Shown: piece after piece, positions 51,581 to 64,000 of the stretch
Position numbering within the stretch: position 1 is the stretch's first letter
How the letters are laid out: the number at the start of each line of letters is the position of its first letter
NCBI GenBank assembly: GCA_004297625.1
Contig: SCTY01000010.1
Coordinates: forward strand, 62,001-126,000
DNA: 64,000 nucleotides
Source: Betaproteobacteria bacterium
GTDB lineage: Bacteria; Pseudomonadota; Gammaproteobacteria; Burkholderiales; SG8-39
Direction of reading: 5' to 3'
The notes under the pieces: generated by a model
Databases searched by the model: none
What the model saw: only the letters and a program-made list of their open reading frames with translations
Told to the model about the DNA's origin: nothing
Translations under genes and position numbers: made by a program

Positions 51581-52557
51581 CGATACTGGCCGGTGGCGAT
51601 GGCCCGCGCACGGATGAGGCCATAGAGGCTTTCGGTGTACGGCGCGCGCACGCCGGCCTTTGCCGCGATCTCCAGCGGGCCGGCAAGCAATCCGTCGATC
51701 TCGAGCGGCTTGCCGGCCTCGAGATCCTGCAGCATGGAGGTCTTGAACTTGCCGAGCGCGCGCGCCATGTCGATGCGGGCCTCCGGATCGATGTCCGCGT
51801 CCACACCCACCGCGCGGCCGACGGCGAGCAGCTCGTTGATGATGTGAACCATATAGACCTTGACCTCGCGGTCCTCGATGAGGCGATCCGACGTGCTCAT
51901 CGTGAGCGCGGAGACCGGGTTGAAGCTCACGTTGCCGAGCAGCTTCACCCAGAAATCCTTTTCGATCGATTCGCTCACCACGATGTCGAACCCGGCGCTC
52001 GCGAGCGCGTCGGCGATGCCGCGGGTTCGCTGCGTGTTCTTGCCGCCCGGCTCGCCGAGGATCAATTTCTTGCCCATGTTGTGGCTCACGACGCCGGGCT
52101 CGGGCGTCGAAGCCGAGAGGTGGACGACGCAGCCGACGATGCGCTCCGTCGGCATGGCACGAGCAAGCAGGCCATGCGGGTCGAGCGATTCGAGGCGCTG
52201 CCTGCCATCGCCGAACCCCAGGCGGTCGAAGAACCACCACGGCACGCCGTTCATCGCGGTAAGGATCGAGGTATTCGCGCCGACCAACGGCCCGATGCCC
52301 TGCGCCACCTCGGGAAGGCTATGTCCCTTGACCGCGACCACGACGTAATCCTGCGGCCCGAGCGTCGATGCGTCGCTTTCGGCCTTGACCGAGGCGGACA
52401 GTTGCTCGCCGCTGCGTTCCCGGACCCGCAATCCGGCGCGGCGGATCGCTTCGAGGTGCCTGCCGCGCGCGATGACCGACACCTCGCGGCCGGAACGCGC
52501 GAGCCAGGCGGCGATCAAACCCCCGACCGCCCCCGCGCCATAGACGCAGATTTTCAT
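51577..52557 (-). CDS. 2-dehydropantoate 2-reductase-like (PanE/ApbA family)
   Basis: The 326-residue protein has the Rossmann start MKICVYGAGAVGGLIAAWLA, KGHSLPEVAQ and the catalytic Lys region KDFWVKLLGNVSFNPVSALT, with DIDPEARIDMARALGKFKTSMLQDLEAGKPLEIDGL split over its last third. The family includes true PanE (pantothenate synthesis) and other 2-oxoacid reductases; coupling to a LysE exporter makes the precise role uncertain. Its start lies 22 bases from divergent msrA; TAGAAT on the minus strand is a likely -10. Confidence 0.88.
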   Translation of the reverse strand: MKICVYGAGAVGGLIAAWLARSGREVSVIARGRHLEAIRRAGLRVRERSGEQLSASVKAESDASTLGPQDYVVVAVKGHSLPEVAQGIGPLVGANTSILTAMNGVPWWFFDRLGFGDGRQRLESLDPHGLLARAMPTERIVGCVVHLSASTPEPGVVSHNMGKKLILGEPGGKNTQRTRGIADALASAGFDIVVSESIEKDFWVKLLGNVSFNPVSALTMSTSDRLIEDREVKVYMVHIINELLAVGRAVGVDADIDPEARIDMARALGKFKTSMLQDLEAGKPLEIDGLLAGPLEIAAKAGVRAPYTESLYGLIRARAIATGQYR

Positions 52558-52579
52558 GGTGTTATTCTAAGGAAAGCCC

Positions 52580-53235
52580 ATGTTCTCTTTCATGAAGAAG
52601 ATGACCAAGCTGCTGCCGGCCGAGCACGCTTTGCCGGGACGCACGGCGAAAATGCCGGTGCCGGAAGCGCACTTCATCAACGGCCGCCGGATGGTGGCGC
52701 CATTTCCCGACGGAATGCAGCTCGCGCAGTTCGGCATGGGCTGCTTCTGGGGTGCCGAGCGTGTTTTTTGGCAGATGCCGGGCGTGTACTCCACGGCGGT
52801 CGGCTATGCCGGCGGCGAGACGAAGAATCCGACTTACGAGGAAGTCTGCACCGGGCTCACCAATCACGCCGAGATGGTGCTGGTGGTGTTCGACCCGAGG
52901 GGGGTGAGCTACGAGGAGCTGCTCAGGCGGTTCTGGGAAAGCCACGACCCGACGCAAGGCATGCGGCAGGGCAACGATGCCGGCACGCAATACCGCTCGG
53001 CGATTTACGCCTACGGCGACGAGCAGTTGCGCCTCGCCAGGGCTTCCAAGGAGATGTTCGAGAAAGCGCTGAAGGCAAAAGGCTTCGGCCCGGTCACCAC
53101 GGAAATCCGTCCGGCGCCGGAGTTCTATTACGCCGAGGATTACCACCAGCAGTATCTCGGCAAGAACCCGGCCGGGTACTGCGGCCTGGGCGGCACCGGC
53201 GTGAGTTGCCCGGTCGGGGTGCTCGCGAAAGCGTG

Positions 53236-53236
<1 letters not shown>
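52580..53236 (+). CDS. msrA: Peptide methionine-S-sulfoxide reductase MsrA
   Basis: The 218-residue enzyme carries the catalytic Cys in [20 protein letters not shown] near residue 55, then [51 protein letters not shown] and [20 protein letters not shown], matching MsrA of the longer E. coli type. It repairs S-methionine sulfoxide in proteins using thioredoxin. AAGGAAA precedes ATG 52580. Its stop overlaps the Hsp15 ATG. Confidence 0.97.
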
Positions 53237-53600
<364 letters not shown>

Positions 53601-53604
<4 letters not shown>

Positions 53605-54044
53605 CGACCGCCGTTGTCCTTGAAGTAGCGCTCGAGATCGCGCGCATTGACCCACGAGAGGTCCTTCGGGATCTCTTCGGCGACGAGCTTCTGCACTTCC
53701 TTGCCAAGCTCCCGGCGCAGGGCGCCGAGGAATTTCGGCGGGGCCACCAGGTGCAGGCGGTCGAAGCGATGCTGGTTGCGCGCCTTCTCCAGGTAGTCGC
53801 CGACACGCTTGGCGAAAAGCTCGTCGTAGTGATCTCCCGTGCGCTGCTCGTCGTCGCTCGAGTGACCGCCGGGGCGGTCCTGGCCGCGGAAGCGGCCTGA
53901 CGCGTCGGTGTTGATCTCGCGGTTGTGTAGCCGCCCTTGCGGATTGAGCAGGTCTTCGATTTCGAGCAGCTGCTGATCGCGGTCCGCAACTTGCAGGACT
54001 CTCGCGCGGCTCGCATCGGCCGCGATGATCCAGGTGGTCGCCAT
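53601..54044 (-). CDS. Host attachment family protein (Host_attach, eRF1-like fold)
   Basis: The 147-residue protein matches the family named 'protein required for attachment to host cells': TTWIIAADASRARVLQV at the start, IEDLLNPQGRLHNREINTD, GRFRGQDRPGGH, FAKRVGDYLEKARN, FDRLHLVAPPKFLGALR, and the closing KDLSWVNARDLERYF. The domain is related to eRF1/baeRF folds; the cellular role in free-living bacteria is not established. It overlaps the Hsp15 gene end by 4 bases. Confidence 0.92.
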
Positions 54045-54100
54045 GAAGGTTCGACTTGCCGCCAGTGAACGAGGTTCTTGAAAACGGGATCTAACTGCGC

Positions 54101-55240
54101 ATGAACCGCATTTTCGTCGGCGGGACCCTCGGGGCGCTCGCCATGTACTTTCTGGATCCGCGCGACGGCCGCCGTCGCCGGGCGCGGACGCGAGACAAGA
54201 TGGTGCATGCCGCCCGGGTGCTGAACGACGCCGGCAAAGTGACTGCGCGGGACACCGCGCACCGCGCGAGAGGCATGTGGGCGACGACCCGCAAGCTCTT
54301 CAAGCATGAGGGCGTGCCCGACGAAGTGCTGGTCGGAAGAGTGCGCGCCGAGCTCGGGCGCGTGGTGTCGCACCCGCATTCGGTGGAGGTCACCGCTGCG
54401 GGCGGCCATGTGACCCTGTCCGGGCCGATCCTCGCCGAGGAGGTGCGCCCGTTGCTGCGCTGCGTGCGCCGCGTCGACGGCGTGCGCGCGGTCAGCGACC
54501 GGCTCGCCGTCTACGAAGACAGCGCGCACGTCTCGGGCCTGCAGGGCGGGCATCCGCGTCCCGGCAGCCGCTTCGAGCTCATGCAGGACAACTGGTCGCC
54601 CGCCGCACGATTGGCTACCGCCAGCGCCGGCGCCGCCATGCTGCTCGCTTCGACACGCGCGCGCGGCGGCATGTGCGCGCTCCTCGGGCTGTCGGGCGGC
54701 GCGCTGCTCGCGCGCGCGGCCACGAACAGGAACCTCATGGCGCTTCTCGGGCTCGCGCGCGCGAGCCAGGGCATCGTGGTCCAGAAGACGATCGACGTCG
54801 ACGCGCCGGTCGAGCAGGTGTTCGCGTTCTGGACCGACTACCAGAATTTCCCGCGCTTCATGCACAACGTGCGCGAGGTGCAGGTCCAGGAGGACCGCTC
54901 GACCTGGCTGGTGACCGGGCCGGCCGGCGTGCCGGTGCAGTGGACTTCCAAAGTGGTGCGGCTCGAGCCGAACTCGTTCATCGAGTGGCGCTCCCTCTAC
55001 GACTCGACGGTGAAGCACGAGGGCAGCGTGCGCTTCCAGCCGAACGGCAGCGGCGGCACGCGGGTCACGGTGCGGCTGTGCTACCTGCCGCCCGCCGGCG
55101 CTTTCGGGCACGCCGTCGCTTCGATGTTCGGCGCGGATCCGAAGGCCGAGATGGACGCCGACCTGCTGCGCATGAAGACCATGATCGAGACCGGCCGCGC
55201 GCCGCACGACGCGGCGCGTCCCGCGCCCAGAGAAAGCTAA
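54101..55240 (+). CDS. BON- and SRPBCC-domain membrane-associated protein
   Basis: The 379-residue protein begins with a short hydrophobic helix and a basic segment (GGTLGALAMYFLDPRDGRRRR). A BON domain occupies about residues 75-145 (LVGRVRAELGRVVSHPHSVEV, GGHVTLSGPIL). Two further hydrophobic stretches lie near residues 170-215. An SRPBCC/cyclase-like domain fills about residues 225-355 (IVVQKTIDVDAPVEQVFAFW). Proteins with this layout are thought to act at the envelope under stress; ligand unknown. The REP hairpin follows 10 bases after the stop. Confidence 0.88.
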   Translation: MNRIFVGGTLGALAMYFLDPRDGRRRRARTRDKMVHAARVLNDAGKVTARDTAHRARGMWATTRKLFKHEGVPDEVLVGRVRAELGRVVSHPHSVEVTAAGGHVTLSGPILAEEVRPLLRCVRRVDGVRAVSDRLAVYEDSAHVSGLQGGHPRPGSRFELMQDNWSPAARLATASAGAAMLLASTRARGGMCALLGLSGGALLARAATNRNLMALLGLARASQGIVVQKTIDVDAPVEQVFAFWTDYQNFPRFMHNVREVQVQEDRSTWLVTGPAGVPVQWTSKVVRLEPNSFIEWRSLYDSTVKHEGSVRFQPNGSGGTRVTVRLCYLPPAGAFGHAVASMFGADPKAEMDADLLRMKTMIETGRAPHDAARPAPRES

Positions 55241-55249
55241 AACAAAGAA

Positions 55250-55298
55250 CAGGGACAGACCACGATTTCCAGACTTCGGAAATCGTGGTCTGTCCCTG
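55250..55298. repeat. REP-type hairpin: 21-bp perfect inverted repeat
   Basis: The left arm (55250-55270, beginning CAGGGACAGACCACG) and right arm (55278-55298) are exact reverse complements, with a 7-base loop AGACTTC. The element lies between two convergent genes. The GGGACAGACCACG core resembles repetitive extragenic palindromes I recall from betaproteobacterial genomes. It could stop transcription from both sides, though neither arm is followed by a T-run. Confidence 0.85.
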
Positions 55299-55315
55299 AT
55301 TTGCTGTTGATCTTT

Positions 55316-58007
<2,692 letters not shown>

Positions 58008-58018
<11 letters not shown>

Positions 58019-58202
58019 CGAAGCCTCCATCGTTGATCCACAGCGCTTCGGCGCTGCAGCTTTGTTTTTCAAGTTGGGACATGAGTCGCGAGCGTTCTTC
58101 CAGCAATGCGGGCAGATGCTGGTCACAACGGGCGATCGGGGTTGGGTAGCGCCGGATCTCCTCCGAGATCTCGGCGATTCTTCGTTCCAGCCAGGCGCTC
58201 AT
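58008..58202 (-). CDS. Small coiled-coil-like protein between prpD and acnA (orf64)
   Basis: The 64-residue frame starts at ATG 58202 after a good AGGAG site and overlaps the acnA start by 11 bases. The sequence is helical and charged ([20 protein letters not shown], then [19 protein letters not shown]), like a short coiled coil. No family is recognised. The ribosome site and coupling to acnA support it being real, possibly as a leader peptide that couples acnA translation. Confidence 0.6.
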
Positions 58203-58205
58203 TTG

Positions 58206-58300
58206 GTCTCCTGCCCCCCTGTGAAGGGGGGAGCGAGCGAAGCGAGCGGGGGGTTCTGCTTTTCGGGAATTAGGGCTCTGACCCCGAATTTCGGGTCCGC
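58206..58300. repeat. Composite palindromic repeat region between prpD and orf64
   Basis: Three repeat parts sit in 95 bases. CCCCCC (58214-58219) and GGGGGG (58226-58231) form a hairpin. Direct copies of GCGAGC follow. Then comes a REP-like stretch with CCCGAA-T-TTCGGG and TAGGGCTCTGACCCC, a type I recall as dispersed in betaproteobacteria. It lies inside the operon and may adjust expression of orf64-acnA relative to prpD. Confidence 0.6.
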
Positions 58301-59728
58301 TCATATGACGAAGAGATCGACGAACTCGTCGACCGGCGTGGCGGCGAGCTTCTCGGCGTTCAGGCAAAGCTCGAGTATCGCCTTCTGCTGCTTGGCCGGG
58401 AAGCGGCGCGCGAGGTTGCGCTCGAACTTCTCGACCAGGATCGGCATGCCCTCCTTGCGGCGGCGCTTGTGGCCGATCGGGTACTCGACCGCGACCTCGG
58501 CGAGCTTCTTTCCGTCCTTGAACTCGACGGTGAGCGCGTTGGCGATGGAGCGCTTCTCGGGATCGTGATAGTCGCGCGTGAACTGCGGATCCTCGACGCA
58601 CACGATCTTTTCGCGCAGCAGGTCGATGCGCGGGTCGCGCGCCACTTCGTCCTCGTAATCCGCGGCCGTCAGGCGGCCGAAGAGCAGGGGGACGGCGACC
58701 ATGTACTGGATGCAATGGTCGCGATCGGCCGGATTGTCGAGCGGGCCCTTCTTGTCGATGATGCGCACCGCCGCCTCGTGGGTTCTTATTCTGATGCTTT
58801 GTATGTCCTCGATCCGGTTTTTCACCACCGGATGCAGCTGCATGGCGGCTTCCACCGCGGTCTGCGCGTGGAACTCGGCCGGGAAGGAGATCTTGAAAAG
58901 CACGTTCTCCATCACGTAGCTGCCGAAGGGCCGCTGGAACTTGAAGTCGTTGCCCTTGAAGAGCACGTCGAAGAAGCCCCAGGTCTTCGCGCTGAGCACC
59001 GACGGATAGCCCATTTCTCCGGTCTTGGAGATGAGCGCCAGGCGCACCGCGCGCGCGGTGGCGTCGCCCGCCGCCCAGCTCTTGCGCGAGCCGGTGTTCG
59101 GCGCATGGCGGTACGTGCGCAGGCTCTGGCCGTCCACCCAGGCCTGGGAGACCGCGTTGACGATTTCCTCATAGGTCAAACCCAACAACTGGGAAACCAC
59201 TGCGGTCGAGGCGACCTTGACCAGCACCACGTGATCGAGCCCCACGCGGTTGAAGCTGTTCTCGAGCGCGAGCACGCCCTGGATCTCGTGCGCCTTGATC
59301 ATCGCCGTGAGAACGTCTTTAACAACCAAACGGGTTTTGTTTCTACTTAAGAAGTCTGCTGTGGCGAGGATGCCGCCGAGGTTGTCGGACGGATGGCCCC
59401 ATTCGGCGGCGAGCCAGGTGTCGTTGAAGTCGAGCCAGCGGATCATCGCGCCGATGTTGAACGCCGCCTGCACCGGGTCGAGCTGGAACTGCGTGCCGGG
59501 AACTTTCGCTCCGTTCGGCACGACGGTGCCGCGCACGATCGGGCCGAGGAGCTTGGTGCAAGCCGGGTATTCGAGCGCTTCGAAACCGCAGCCCAGCGTG
59601 TCCATCAGGCAGTAGCGCGCGGTCTTGTACGCTTCCTTGCTCGTCACCTCGTGCTTGGTGACGTAATCGGCGATGTCGGTGAGGACCTTGTCGGGCTTCG
59701 GGCGGACGTTGGAGATGGGCGCAGACAT
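58301..59728 (-). CDS. prpD: 2-methylcitrate dehydratase PrpD
   Basis: The 475-residue protein follows PrpD across its length: [50 protein letters not shown] in near-standard form, [40 protein letters not shown] and [15 protein letters not shown]. It dehydrates 2-methylcitrate from PrpC to 2-methyl-cis-aconitate. It lies one base from the DUF3460 gene end. Together with prpB, prpC and acnA it completes propionyl-CoA oxidation to pyruvate and succinate. Confidence 0.95.
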   Translation of the reverse strand: MSAPISNVRPKPDKVLTDIADYVTKHEVTSKEAYKTARYCLMDTLGCGFEALEYPACTKLLGPIVRGTVVPNGAKVPGTQFQLDPVQAAFNIGAMIRWLDFNDTWLAAEWGHPSDNLGGILATADFLSRNKTRLVVKDVLTAMIKAHEIQGVLALENSFNRVGLDHVVLVKVASTAVVSQLLGLTYEEIVNAVSQAWVDGQSLRTYRHAPNTGSRKSWAAGDATARAVRLALISKTGEMGYPSVLSAKTWGFFDVLFKGNDFKFQRPFGSYVMENVLFKISFPAEFHAQTAVEAAMQLHPVVKNRIEDIQSIRIRTHEAAVRIIDKKGPLDNPADRDHCIQYMVAVPLLFGRLTAADYEDEVARDPRIDLLREKIVCVEDPQFTRDYHDPEKRSIANALTVEFKDGKKLAEVAVEYPIGHKRRRKEGMPILVEKFERNLARRFPAKQQKAILELCLNAEKLAATPVDEFVDLFVI

Positions 59729-59965
59729 TTAATTATTGGTGTCGGCGTTGTCGTCGACATCGAAGCTCCACTCGAAGCCGCCGCTCGGCTTGAACGTATG
59801 CTCGGCGCCTCCCGAGCGCGGGGCGTGACGCATCGACGGGCTCGGCGAGCGCTCGGCGGGATTCTTGTCCCACCAGACGGCGCGGCCCTCGCGCTGCGAC
59901 TCGATCTCTTCCGGATGCTCGGCGAGGTACTGCCTCATGAATTTCGTCAGATCGGACTCGTACAT
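59729..59965 (-). CDS. DUF3460 family protein
   Basis: The 78-residue protein opens MYESDLTKFMRQYLAEHPEE then GRAVWWDKNP, which is the DUF3460 signature, a small family largely confined to betaproteobacteria. Its function is unknown. It lies between prpC and prpD, 8 bases after the prpC stop, so it is part of the operon. The C-terminal half is polar and looks disordered. Confidence 0.85.
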   Translation of the reverse strand: MYESDLTKFMRQYLAEHPEEIESQREGRAVWWDKNPAERSPSPSMRHAPRSGGAEHTFKPSGGFEWSFDVDDNADTNN

Positions 59966-59973
59966 GAACTTCC

Positions 59974-61125
59974 TTACCGTTGATTCAACGGCACCCACTT
60001 GCGGTTCTCGGGGCCGGTGTAGTTCGCGCTCGGGCGGATGATCTTGCCGTCGGCACGCTGCTCGATGACGTGCGCCGACCAGCCGCTGGTGCGCGAGATG
60101 ACGAAAAGCGGCGTGAACATCGCGGTCGGCACGCCCATGCGGTGATACGACACGGCGCTGTACCAGTCCAGGTTGGCGAACATCTTCTTCTCGCGCCACA
60201 TCACCTCCTCGAGGCGCTCGGCGATGCTGAAGAGCTTCATTTCGCCCGCGGACTTCGAAAGCCGCCGTGCCACTTCCTTGATGACCTGGTTGCGCGGGTC
60301 GCCGGTCGTGTAGACCGGGTGGCCGAAGCCGATGACGATCTCCTTCGCCTGGATGCGGCGCACGATGTCCGCTTCTGCCTCATCCGGATTTTGATATCTG
60401 GATTGAACTTCAAAAGCCACCTCGTTGGCGCCGCCGTGCTTCGGACCTTTTAGCGCGGCGATGCCGGCGGTAATCGCGCTGTACATGTCCGATCCGGTTC
60501 CCGCCACCACGCGGCAGGCGAAGGTGCTGGCGTTGAACTCGTGCTCGGCGTACAGGATGAGCGAGGTGTGCATCGCCCGCACCCACTCGGGCGAGGGCTT
60601 CATGCCGTGCAACATGCGCAGGAAGTGGCCGCCGATCGAATCGTCGTCGGTCTCGGTCTCGACGCGCTTGCCGTGACGGCTGTAGTGATGCCAGTAGACC
60701 AGCATCGAGCCGAGCGAGGCCATCAGCCGGTCGGAGATGTCGCGCGCGCCGTACGGGTTGTGATCGTCCTTCTCCGGGAACAGCGTCCCGAGCATCGACA
60801 CGCCGGTGCGCATCACGTCCATCGGGTGCGCCGTCTTGGGAATGCACTCGAGGACGGTCCTGAGCTCCTTCGGCAGGCCGCGCAGGCCTTTGAGCTTCGC
60901 CTTGTACTTCGCGAGCTCCGCCTGCGTGGGCAGCTTCTCGTGCACCAGGAGATAAGCCACGTCCTCGAATTCCGCCGCGTCGGCGAAATCGAGAATATCG
61001 TATCCCCGGTAGTGCAGATCGTTGCCCGAGCGCCCGACGGTGCAGAGCGCCGTGTTGCCCGCCGCCACGCCGGAGAGCGCGACGGATTTCTTCGGCTTAG
61101 GAACGTTTTCGGCTGAAGAGCTCAT
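59974..61125 (-). CDS. prpC: 2-methylcitrate synthase PrpC
   Basis: The 383-residue citrate synthase-fold enzyme has [22 protein letters not shown], the catalytic His in [13 protein letters not shown] and the second His in [14 protein letters not shown], with the CoA-site region [20 protein letters not shown]. The length and sequence are those of PrpC rather than the roughly 430-residue GltA of the citric acid cycle. It condenses propionyl-CoA with oxaloacetate. It overlaps prpB by 29 bases. Confidence 0.95.
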   Translation of the reverse strand: MSSSAENVPKPKKSVALSGVAAGNTALCTVGRSGNDLHYRGYDILDFADAAEFEDVAYLLVHEKLPTQAELAKYKAKLKGLRGLPKELRTVLECIPKTAHPMDVMRTGVSMLGTLFPEKDDHNPYGARDISDRLMASLGSMLVYWHHYSRHGKRVETETDDDSIGGHFLRMLHGMKPSPEWVRAMHTSLILYAEHEFNASTFACRVVAGTGSDMYSAITAGIAALKGPKHGGANEVAFEVQSRYQNPDEAEADIVRRIQAKEIVIGFGHPVYTTGDPRNQVIKEVARRLSKSAGEMKLFSIAERLEEVMWREKKMFANLDWYSAVSYHRMGVPTAMFTPLFVISRTSGWSAHVIEQRADGKIIRPSANYTGPENRKWVPLNQR

Positions 61126-61975
61126 CGAGTTTTTGTTCGTAAGAGTGGTAGTCGAGGAACTCGTAGAGCTCCTCCCGGGTCTGCATCTCAGGAATCATGG
61201 AGCGCTGCGTGCCGTCCTTGCGCAGCGCGTCGTACACCTTGAGCGCGGCCTTGTTCATCGCGCGGAACGCCGTGAGCGGGTAAAGCGCGATGGCGACGCC
61301 CGCGGAGCGCAGCTCCTCGAGCGTGAAGAGCGGCGTGCTTCCGAACTCGGTGATGTTGGCGAGCACGGGCACCTTCGCCGCTGCCGCGAAGCGGCCATAC
61401 ATTTCTATTGAGGGGACCGCTTCGGGGAAGACCATGTCCGCTCCCGCATCGACATATTTTCTTATTCTTTGAAGAGCAGAATCGAACCCCTCGCTGGCGA
61501 GAGCGTCGGTGCGCGCCATGATGACGAACTGCGCGTCGCTGCGCGCGTCCACCGCCGCCTTGATGCGGTCGCACATCTCTTCGGCCGGCACGATTTCCTT
61601 GCCCGGGCGGTGACCGCAGCGCTTCGCGCCGACCTGGTCCTCGAGGTGCATCGCGGCCGCGCCCGCCTTGATGAGCGAGCGCGTGGTGCGCGCGACGTTG
61701 AACGCGCTGGCGCCGAAGCCGGTATCCACGTCGACGAGCAGCGGCAGGTCGCACACGTCCGTGATCCGGCGGATGTCGATCAGCACGTCGTCCAGGTTGG
61801 AGATGCCGAGGTCCGGCATGCCGAGCGATCCGGCGGCGACGCCGCCGCCGGAGAGGTAGATCGCGCGGTACCCCGTGCGCTTCGCGAGCAACGCGTGATA
61901 GGCGCAGATGGTCCCGACGACCTGAAGCGGCTTTTCGCGCTCGAGCGCTTCCCTGAACTTTTGACCGGCGCTCAT
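61097..61975 (-). CDS. prpB: Methylisocitrate lyase PrpB
   Basis: The 292-residue enzyme starts at ATG 61975 ([21 protein letters not shown]). [12 protein letters not shown] holds metal-binding Asp residues, and [12 protein letters not shown] is the lyase signature (K[KR]CGH) with the catalytic Cys. FVIMARTDA follows. It cleaves 2-methylisocitrate to pyruvate and succinate, the last step of the methylcitrate cycle. Its ATG overlaps the mdh stop (ATGA), coupling it to malate dehydrogenase, which supplies oxaloacetate for PrpC. Confidence 0.96.
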   Translation of the reverse strand: MSAGQKFREALEREKPLQVVGTICAYHALLAKRTGYRAIYLSGGGVAAGSLGMPDLGISNLDDVLIDIRRITDVCDLPLLVDVDTGFGASAFNVARTTRSLIKAGAAAMHLEDQVGAKRCGHRPGKEIVPAEEMCDRIKAAVDARSDAQFVIMARTDALASEGFDSALQRIRKYVDAGADMVFPEAVPSIEMYGRFAAAAKVPVLANITEFGSTPLFTLEELRSAGVAIALYPLTAFRAMNKAALKVYDALRKDGTQRSMIPEMQTREELYEFLDYHSYEQKLDELFSRKRS

Positions 61976-62976
61976 CCGAGCAGATGCTTGATGCCCTCGC
62001 GCTCCTCGTGCAGCTCCTTCAGCGTGGCATCCATGCGCTTGCGGCCGAACTCGCTGATCTCGATGCCCTTCACGCCTTCGTAGCTGCCGCCTTTGCAGGT
62101 CACCGGGTAGCCGTAGATCACGCCTTCGGGGATCCCATAGCTGCCATCGGAGGGCACGCCCATCGTCACCCAGTCGCCGGCGCGCGTTCCGTGCACCCAG
62201 TCGCGGATATGGTCGATGGCGGCGTTGGCCGCGCTCGCCGCGGAGGACAGGCCGCGGGCATCGATGATCGCGGCGCCGCGCTTCTGCACCGTGGGAATGA
62301 ACGTCGATTCGAGCCACGCCTGATCGTTGATCATGGGCCAGACTTTCTTGCCCGCATTTCCCTCGACCACCTCGGCCTGGAACACGTCCGGGTACTGGGT
62401 CGCCGAATGGTTGCCCCACACGATCATCTTGCGGATCGAAGACACCGGCTTTGCAATTTTTTGCGAAACCTGGCTGCTCGCGCGGTTATGGTCCAGACGC
62501 ATCATGCCGGTGAACTGCTGCGGCTTGAGGCTCGGCGCGTTCTTCATCGCGATGAGGCAATTGGTGTTCGCGGGGTTGCCGACCACCAGCACCTTGACGT
62601 TGCGCTTCGCCACCCGGTCGAGCGCCTTGCCCTGCGGTGCAAAAATCTTGCCGTTCGCCTCGAGCAGATCCTTGCGCTCCATTCCCGGGCCGCGCGGCCG
62701 CGCGCCGACGAGCAAAGCGACGTCCGCGTCCTTGAACGCGACCATCGGGTCGGACGCGGCGGCCATGCCGTGGAGCAGGGGAAAGGCGCAGTCGTCGAGC
62801 TCCATCATCACGCCCTTGAGCGCTTTCTGGGCTTTCTCGTCGGGAATCTCGAGCAGCTGCAGGATCACGGGCTGATCGGCGCCGAGCATGTCGCCGGCGG
62901 CGATCCGGAAAAGAATCGAGTAACCGATCTGGCCGGCGGCGCCGGTTACCGCTACACGAATAGGGGTCTTGGACAT
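61972..62976 (-). CDS. mdh: Malate dehydrogenase
   Basis: The 334-residue enzyme carries the NAD site [35 protein letters not shown] with the mobile-loop Arg residues, [20 protein letters not shown] with substrate Arg, and the catalytic His in [13 protein letters not shown]. It belongs to the cytosolic type common in betaproteobacteria. It converts malate and oxaloacetate. GAGG lies 8 bases before ATG 62976. It is first in the minus-strand operon and divergent from sdhC. Confidence 0.97.
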   Translation of the reverse strand: MSKTPIRVAVTGAAGQIGYSILFRIAAGDMLGADQPVILQLLEIPDEKAQKALKGVMMELDDCAFPLLHGMAAASDPMVAFKDADVALLVGARPRGPGMERKDLLEANGKIFAPQGKALDRVAKRNVKVLVVGNPANTNCLIAMKNAPSLKPQQFTGMMRLDHNRASSQVSQKIAKPVSSIRKMIVWGNHSATQYPDVFQAEVVEGNAGKKVWPMINDQAWLESTFIPTVQKRGAAIIDARGLSSAASAANAAIDHIRDWVHGTRAGDWVTMGVPSDGSYGIPEGVIYGYPVTCKGGSYEGVKGIEISEFGRKRMDATLKELHEEREGIKHLLG

Positions 62977-63040
62977 CGAAGAGCCTCGGCGGGGACAGTG
63001 TGTTTTCGATTTTACCGCGCGGATTGCTGCGCCGCGAAGC

Positions 63041-63046
63041 TATAAT
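63041..63046 (+). promoter_or_regulatory. -10 element of the sdh operon
   Basis: A perfect TATAAT lies 31 bases before the sdhC ATG at 63078. No good -35 box is found at 16-18 bases upstream (the region is GC-rich), so activation by a regulator is possible. The 101-base mdh-sdhC gap must also hold the mdh promoter on the other strand. Confidence 0.6.
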
Positions 63047-63077
63047 CGATTTGCCCGACGCTAGCGCCGGGCGATCA

Positions 63078-63482
63078 ATGTCCAGCGCAGCCGCGAAAAA
63101 GAAGCGTCCAAAGTACCTCAGCCTGCCGGCCATCCTTTATCAGATCCGGCTGCCGCTGCCGGGTCGCGTATCGATCCTGCACCGCATCTCCGGCGCGCTG
63201 CTGGTAATGCCGTTCGCCGCCTGGCTGCTCTACATGCTCGACGCGAGCCTCGCCTCCGAGGCGGGTTTCGAGTCGATCAAGGGCTACCTGGATTTGCCTT
63301 TGGTCAAATTGGGCCTGCTGGCTTTCATCTGGGCGTATTGCCATCATCTTTGCGCCGGTATCCGTTACCTCACGCTTGATCTCAACCGCGGCATCGAGCT
63401 GAGACCCGCACGCGCATCGGCCGCGGCGGTGCTCGTCGTGAGCCTCGCGCTCACCGCGTACTTCGGGTGGAAACTATGGTGA
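63078..63482 (+). CDS. sdhC: Succinate dehydrogenase cytochrome b556 subunit SdhC
   Basis: The 134-residue protein (ATG 63078, [19 protein letters not shown]) has three membrane helices. [21 protein letters not shown] is the SdhC signature with the quinone-site Ser/Arg. [17 protein letters not shown] contains the haem b ligand His. It anchors the SdhAB catalytic subunits and carries the quinone site with SdhD. Its stop overlaps the sdhD start. Confidence 0.95.
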   Translation: MSSAAAKKKRPKYLSLPAILYQIRLPLPGRVSILHRISGALLVMPFAAWLLYMLDASLASEAGFESIKGYLDLPLVKLGLLAFIWAYCHHLCAGIRYLTLDLNRGIELRPARASAAAVLVVSLALTAYFGWKLW

Positions 63483-63820
63483 AGCGCCTGGTCGTCGGCG
63501 CGCATTACGGGCTGCGCGACTGGCTAGCGCAGCGCATCACCGCGCTCATCATGGCGCTCTACAGCATCGTCATCGGCGTGGTGCTGATCACCGGCGTGCC
63601 GGTGAGCTACGCGGTGTGGAAGGATTTCTTCGCGCAGGGCTGGGTGCGCATCGCGACGCTCATCTTCGCCGCGAGCCTCGCCTGGCACGCGTGGGTGGGG
63701 GCGCGCGACATCCTCATGGACTACATCAAGCACGACGGCCTGCGGCTTGCGCTCGAGGTGGTCACGGTGCTGCTGCTCGCTACCTACCTCGGCTGGGCGA
63801 TCGAGATCCTTTGGCGATGA
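63476..63820 (+). CDS. sdhD: Succinate dehydrogenase membrane anchor subunit SdhD
   Basis: The 114-residue protein starts at ATG 63476 ([20 protein letters not shown]), overlapping the sdhC stop by 7 bases. It has three helices ([58 protein letters not shown]). [17 protein letters not shown] matches the SdhD haem-ligand and quinone-site segment. It pairs with SdhC. Confidence 0.95.
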   Translation: MVKRLVVGAHYGLRDWLAQRITALIMALYSIVIGVVLITGVPVSYAVWKDFFAQGWVRIATLIFAASLAWHAWVGARDILMDYIKHDGLRLALEVVTVLLLATYLGWAIEILWR

Positions 63821-64000
63821 TTCCCGTACGCAGATTCGACGCGATCGTAGTGGGCGCCGGCGGGGCCGGCATGCGCGCCGCGCTGGAGCTCGCGCGCGCC
63901 AACCTGCGCGTGGCGGTGCTCTCCAAGGTTTTTCCGACGCGCTCGCACACCGTGGCCGCGCAGGGCGGCATCGCCGCGCCGCTCGCCAACTCCACCGAGG
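63817..64000 (+). CDS. sdhA: Succinate dehydrogenase flavoprotein subunit SdhA, N-terminal part (runs off the window)
   Basis: The first 61 codons of sdhA are present. [22 protein letters not shown] is the FAD dinucleotide site, and [16 protein letters not shown] includes the His that binds FAD covalently. ATG 63817 overlaps the sdhD stop (ATGA). sdhB is expected beyond the right edge. Confidence 0.95.
   Translation, partial: MIPVRRFDAIVVGAGGAGMRAALELARANLRVAVLSKVFPTRSHTVAAQGGIAAPLANSTE

Noticed and set aside
58301..62976. Possible propionate island acquired by transfer
   Set aside because: Composition and order match the surrounding mdh-sdh core region, and the genes interlock with mdh by overlap, so recent transfer is not supported.

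Overview
The window is about 64 kb of high-GC DNA with almost no non-coding space. Everything points to a betaproteobacterium of the Burkholderiales type: Bug (TctC-like) periplasmic receptors, a DUF3460 protein, a fused indolepyruvate:ferredoxin oxidoreductase, a HiPIP, and the mdh / sdhCDA / 2-methylcitrate-cycle neighbourhood. Lineage is inferred from gene families and order. No rRNA, tRNA, CRISPR array or intact insertion sequence was seen.

Layout. 1-930: end of a lipocalin-type secreted hydrolase. 970-3110: a small accessory island with two decayed genes (a Bug receptor and an alpha/beta hydrolase), a HigBA-type toxin-antitoxin pair with a clear double operator, and an orphan antidote gene. 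3122-13009 (minus): one tightly overlapped operon running from a flavin oxidoreductase with an added Fn3-like domain, through a crotonase-fold protein, a thiolase-fold protein, a DUF35 Zn-ribbon protein and a PaaK-like CoA ligase, to a full LivKHMGF ABC importer. This reads as an uptake-and-CoA-degradation unit. 13101-19991 (plus): indolepyruvate:ferredoxin oxidoreductase, an EthD-like protein, an NTT-type carrier, a Tat-exported aldo/keto reductase and a frameshifted NADP reductase. 20002-21645 (minus): FMN reductase, broken pirin, HiPIP. 21646-22700: a gene-poor kilobase. 22701-28604: a GlcD-type oxidase with a DUF1499 protein, divergent from a DctPQM TRAP transporter followed by a quinone oxidoreductase. 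28558-32445: DMT and MFS carriers, a hydrolase and dusA.

32512-46306 is the most interesting region. It holds four divergent gene blocks around one IclR regulator: MmgE/PrpD and a CaiB-family protein; LeuCD-like isomerase subunits with an enolase-superfamily enzyme and IclR; an acyl-CoA ligase; and a TcuA-like flavoprotein with a Bug receptor, an AcuI-like reductase, a CaiB-family CoA-transferase and a CitE-like lyase. Both divergent junctions carry the same palindrome (TTCAG-N4-CTGAA), so the cluster looks like one regulon for an unidentified branched di- or tricarboxylic acid.

46313-50871 (minus) is a second candidate pathway: a CoA ligase, a split B12-dependent acyl-CoA mutase with unusual active-site positions, and a thiolase. 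50954-55240 holds LysE, PanE, MsrA, Hsp15, a host-attachment-family protein and a BON/SRPBCC protein. A 21-bp perfect REP-type hairpin follows. 55316-62976 (minus) is mdh-prpB-prpC-DUF3460-prpD-orf64-acnA (methylcitrate and citric acid cycles), divergent from sdhC-sdhD-sdhA, which runs off the right edge.
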